Shown: piece by piece, positions 62,960-64,000 of the stretch
Numbering within the stretch: position 1 is the stretch's first letter
Layout of the letters: every line of letters starts with the position of its first letter
Assembly (NCBI GenBank): GCA_963970005.1
Contig: CAXAMN010014002.1
Location: forward strand, 194,960 to 258,959
Length of the DNA: 64,000 bases
From: Durusdinium trenchii
Lineage: Eukaryota; Sar; Dinophyceae; Suessiales; Symbiodiniaceae
Direction: 5' to 3'
Notes under the pieces: model-generated
The model's database searches: none
The model's input: the letters and a program-made list of their open reading frames with translations, nothing else
What the model was told of the DNA's origin: nothing
Position numbers and translations under genes: made by a program

Positions 62960-64000
62960 CTCCTTGCTTTAGCAATAATGTATTACAATCAGGAGTTGGG
63001 ATTGTGCATTGAGTTTGTTCCTGTAAGAGTTGATTCTGTTCGTCGGCCCCCCCCCCTGGATCAAATCCCCCCTGCGCCGGTTCACGCCGTCATGGACTTC
63101 TACCAGGGTTACTTGTGATTGCCTGCTACCTTTCGTTCACCCCCTCCTCTCTCAAGTGAAACCACCATCCAACCAGTGTTGATCGAGTGGAGTTCTTCTG
63201 GGCGAATTTCAGGGGCAAACGAACAACGTGACCCAATGATAAGATGTCTTCGACCCCCAATGTCACCGCCGGTCGCGCAAACAGTTCCTCATGGTTCTAA
63301 GGTGAGGAGCGGCTGCTTGTCAGTGACACTTGACTGGGACTGACACCTGCGAAAGAAGGGATCACCTGATTACTGTAATGTTGGAAGCACCCAATGAGTG
63401 TTTGCAGTGATGCAAGTGTTTCTCGCTGTTGAACAATGACAGAAGCTTGCCGCGTGTCTTAGAGGTATAAAACACATGTTTTAAATGTTTCCTTCTAGTT
63501 GCTTTGTGGGATGCCGTCTTGCTATGGTTCAAGACCATGTGCTGTAACTCTTCCAATGTTCAGCCAACTCTGCGGGTAGTGACCTGTCACCATGTATTTA
63601 CTCTGAAGATTCAGTCAAGAAGATTGAGACTTCCCAGCGATTAGGTTGGAGGCCAGCACTAGTAGGTTGGATCCCTATAGGGTCTAAAGATTCCGTCAAC
63701 AAGACTGAGACTTCCATCTTCGCAGTTGGCAGAGGCTGTCTCACTCATTCTGCGGGCCGAACAGAATGCGGACCTCGCACTGTGAGAAAACGTGTGAACT
63801 TGCAGGGACAGGCTGCTGTCCTTATATATCCTCAAGTTTTTGTGCAGAAAAAGTTGGTTAAACTTTGGGTCTAGCCTTTACTAACCATGTCATCCATTGT
63901 TACTGGTAGTGGGATAGACCCAAGTTATACTATAGATCGCGACAAGCATCTACTGCAGTTGGAGGCAATCTCTAAGGGACACACCGGAACTAAGTGCTTC
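62960..64000. other. right end, no supported gene
   Basis: Short frames only. A CATCATCCACTG-family copy lies at 63871-63925 (AGCCTTTACTAACCATGTCA...GGGATAGACCCAAG), and near-duplicate phrases (GATTCAGTCAAGAAGATTGA; GATTCCGTCAACAAGACTGA) at ~63609 and ~63690. Confidence 0.4.

Noticed and set aside
1..64000. Reverse transcriptase, integrase or DDE transposase genes
   Set aside because: I looked for the usual catalytic words in the open frames and found none. The mobile elements here are short and non-autonomous.

Overview
The window looks like nuclear DNA of a dinoflagellate, most likely a Symbiodiniaceae-type genome. The main evidence is three genes built from an almost invariant 35-residue pentatricopeptide repeat (PPR; core ISACEKGGQWQQALKLFEAM). 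Supporting signs are split genes with weak splice sites and at least one apparent GC-AG intron, a pyrimidine tract plus AG just before one start codon (as expected for spliced-leader trans-splicing), genes grouped by strand, abundant (TA)n, and many short inverted-repeat elements. There are no prokaryotic operons, CRISPR arrays, rRNA genes or intact tRNA genes. Species identity is inference.

Layout. (1) 0.4-11.3 kb, minus strand: two phase-consistent multi-exon genes. Gene A (4387 to 1210, seven exons, predicted 414 aa) has an S-adenosylmethionine-methyltransferase-like motif series. Gene B (about 10.3 kb to 5032, at least eleven exons, more than 1000 aa) has an acidic segment, a coiled coil, a (Gly-Arg)n tract and a Lys/Ala-rich region; its function is unknown. 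(2) 11.3-18.4 kb: a strand-switch zone with hairpins, a telomere-like palindrome, an (ATC)n microsatellite and one exon-like island. (3) 18.4-29.8 kb, plus strand: the PPR cluster. PPR1 ends in an SMR domain and carries six identical 105-bp repeats. PPR2 and PPR3 are recent duplicates, and PPR3 has a one-base frameshift. (4) 29.8-36.5 kb: mostly repeats. (5) 36.5-41.0 kb, plus strand: a decayed gene relic, a 42-bp minisatellite present in both orientations 2 kb apart, and exon-like segments ending in a well-supported terminal exon pair at 40488-40990. (6) 41-64 kb: mostly intergenic, with isolated exon-like islands and at least four families of short dispersed palindromic or inverted-repeat elements.

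PPR proteins usually bind organellar RNA in a sequence-specific way, so the central cluster probably encodes RNA-processing factors for plastid or mitochondrion. Gene A could modify a nucleic acid or another substrate. Nothing in the sequence links genes A and B to the PPR genes. Exon boundaries were placed by eye from open frames, splice dinucleotides and phase agreement; RNA evidence is needed to fix them.
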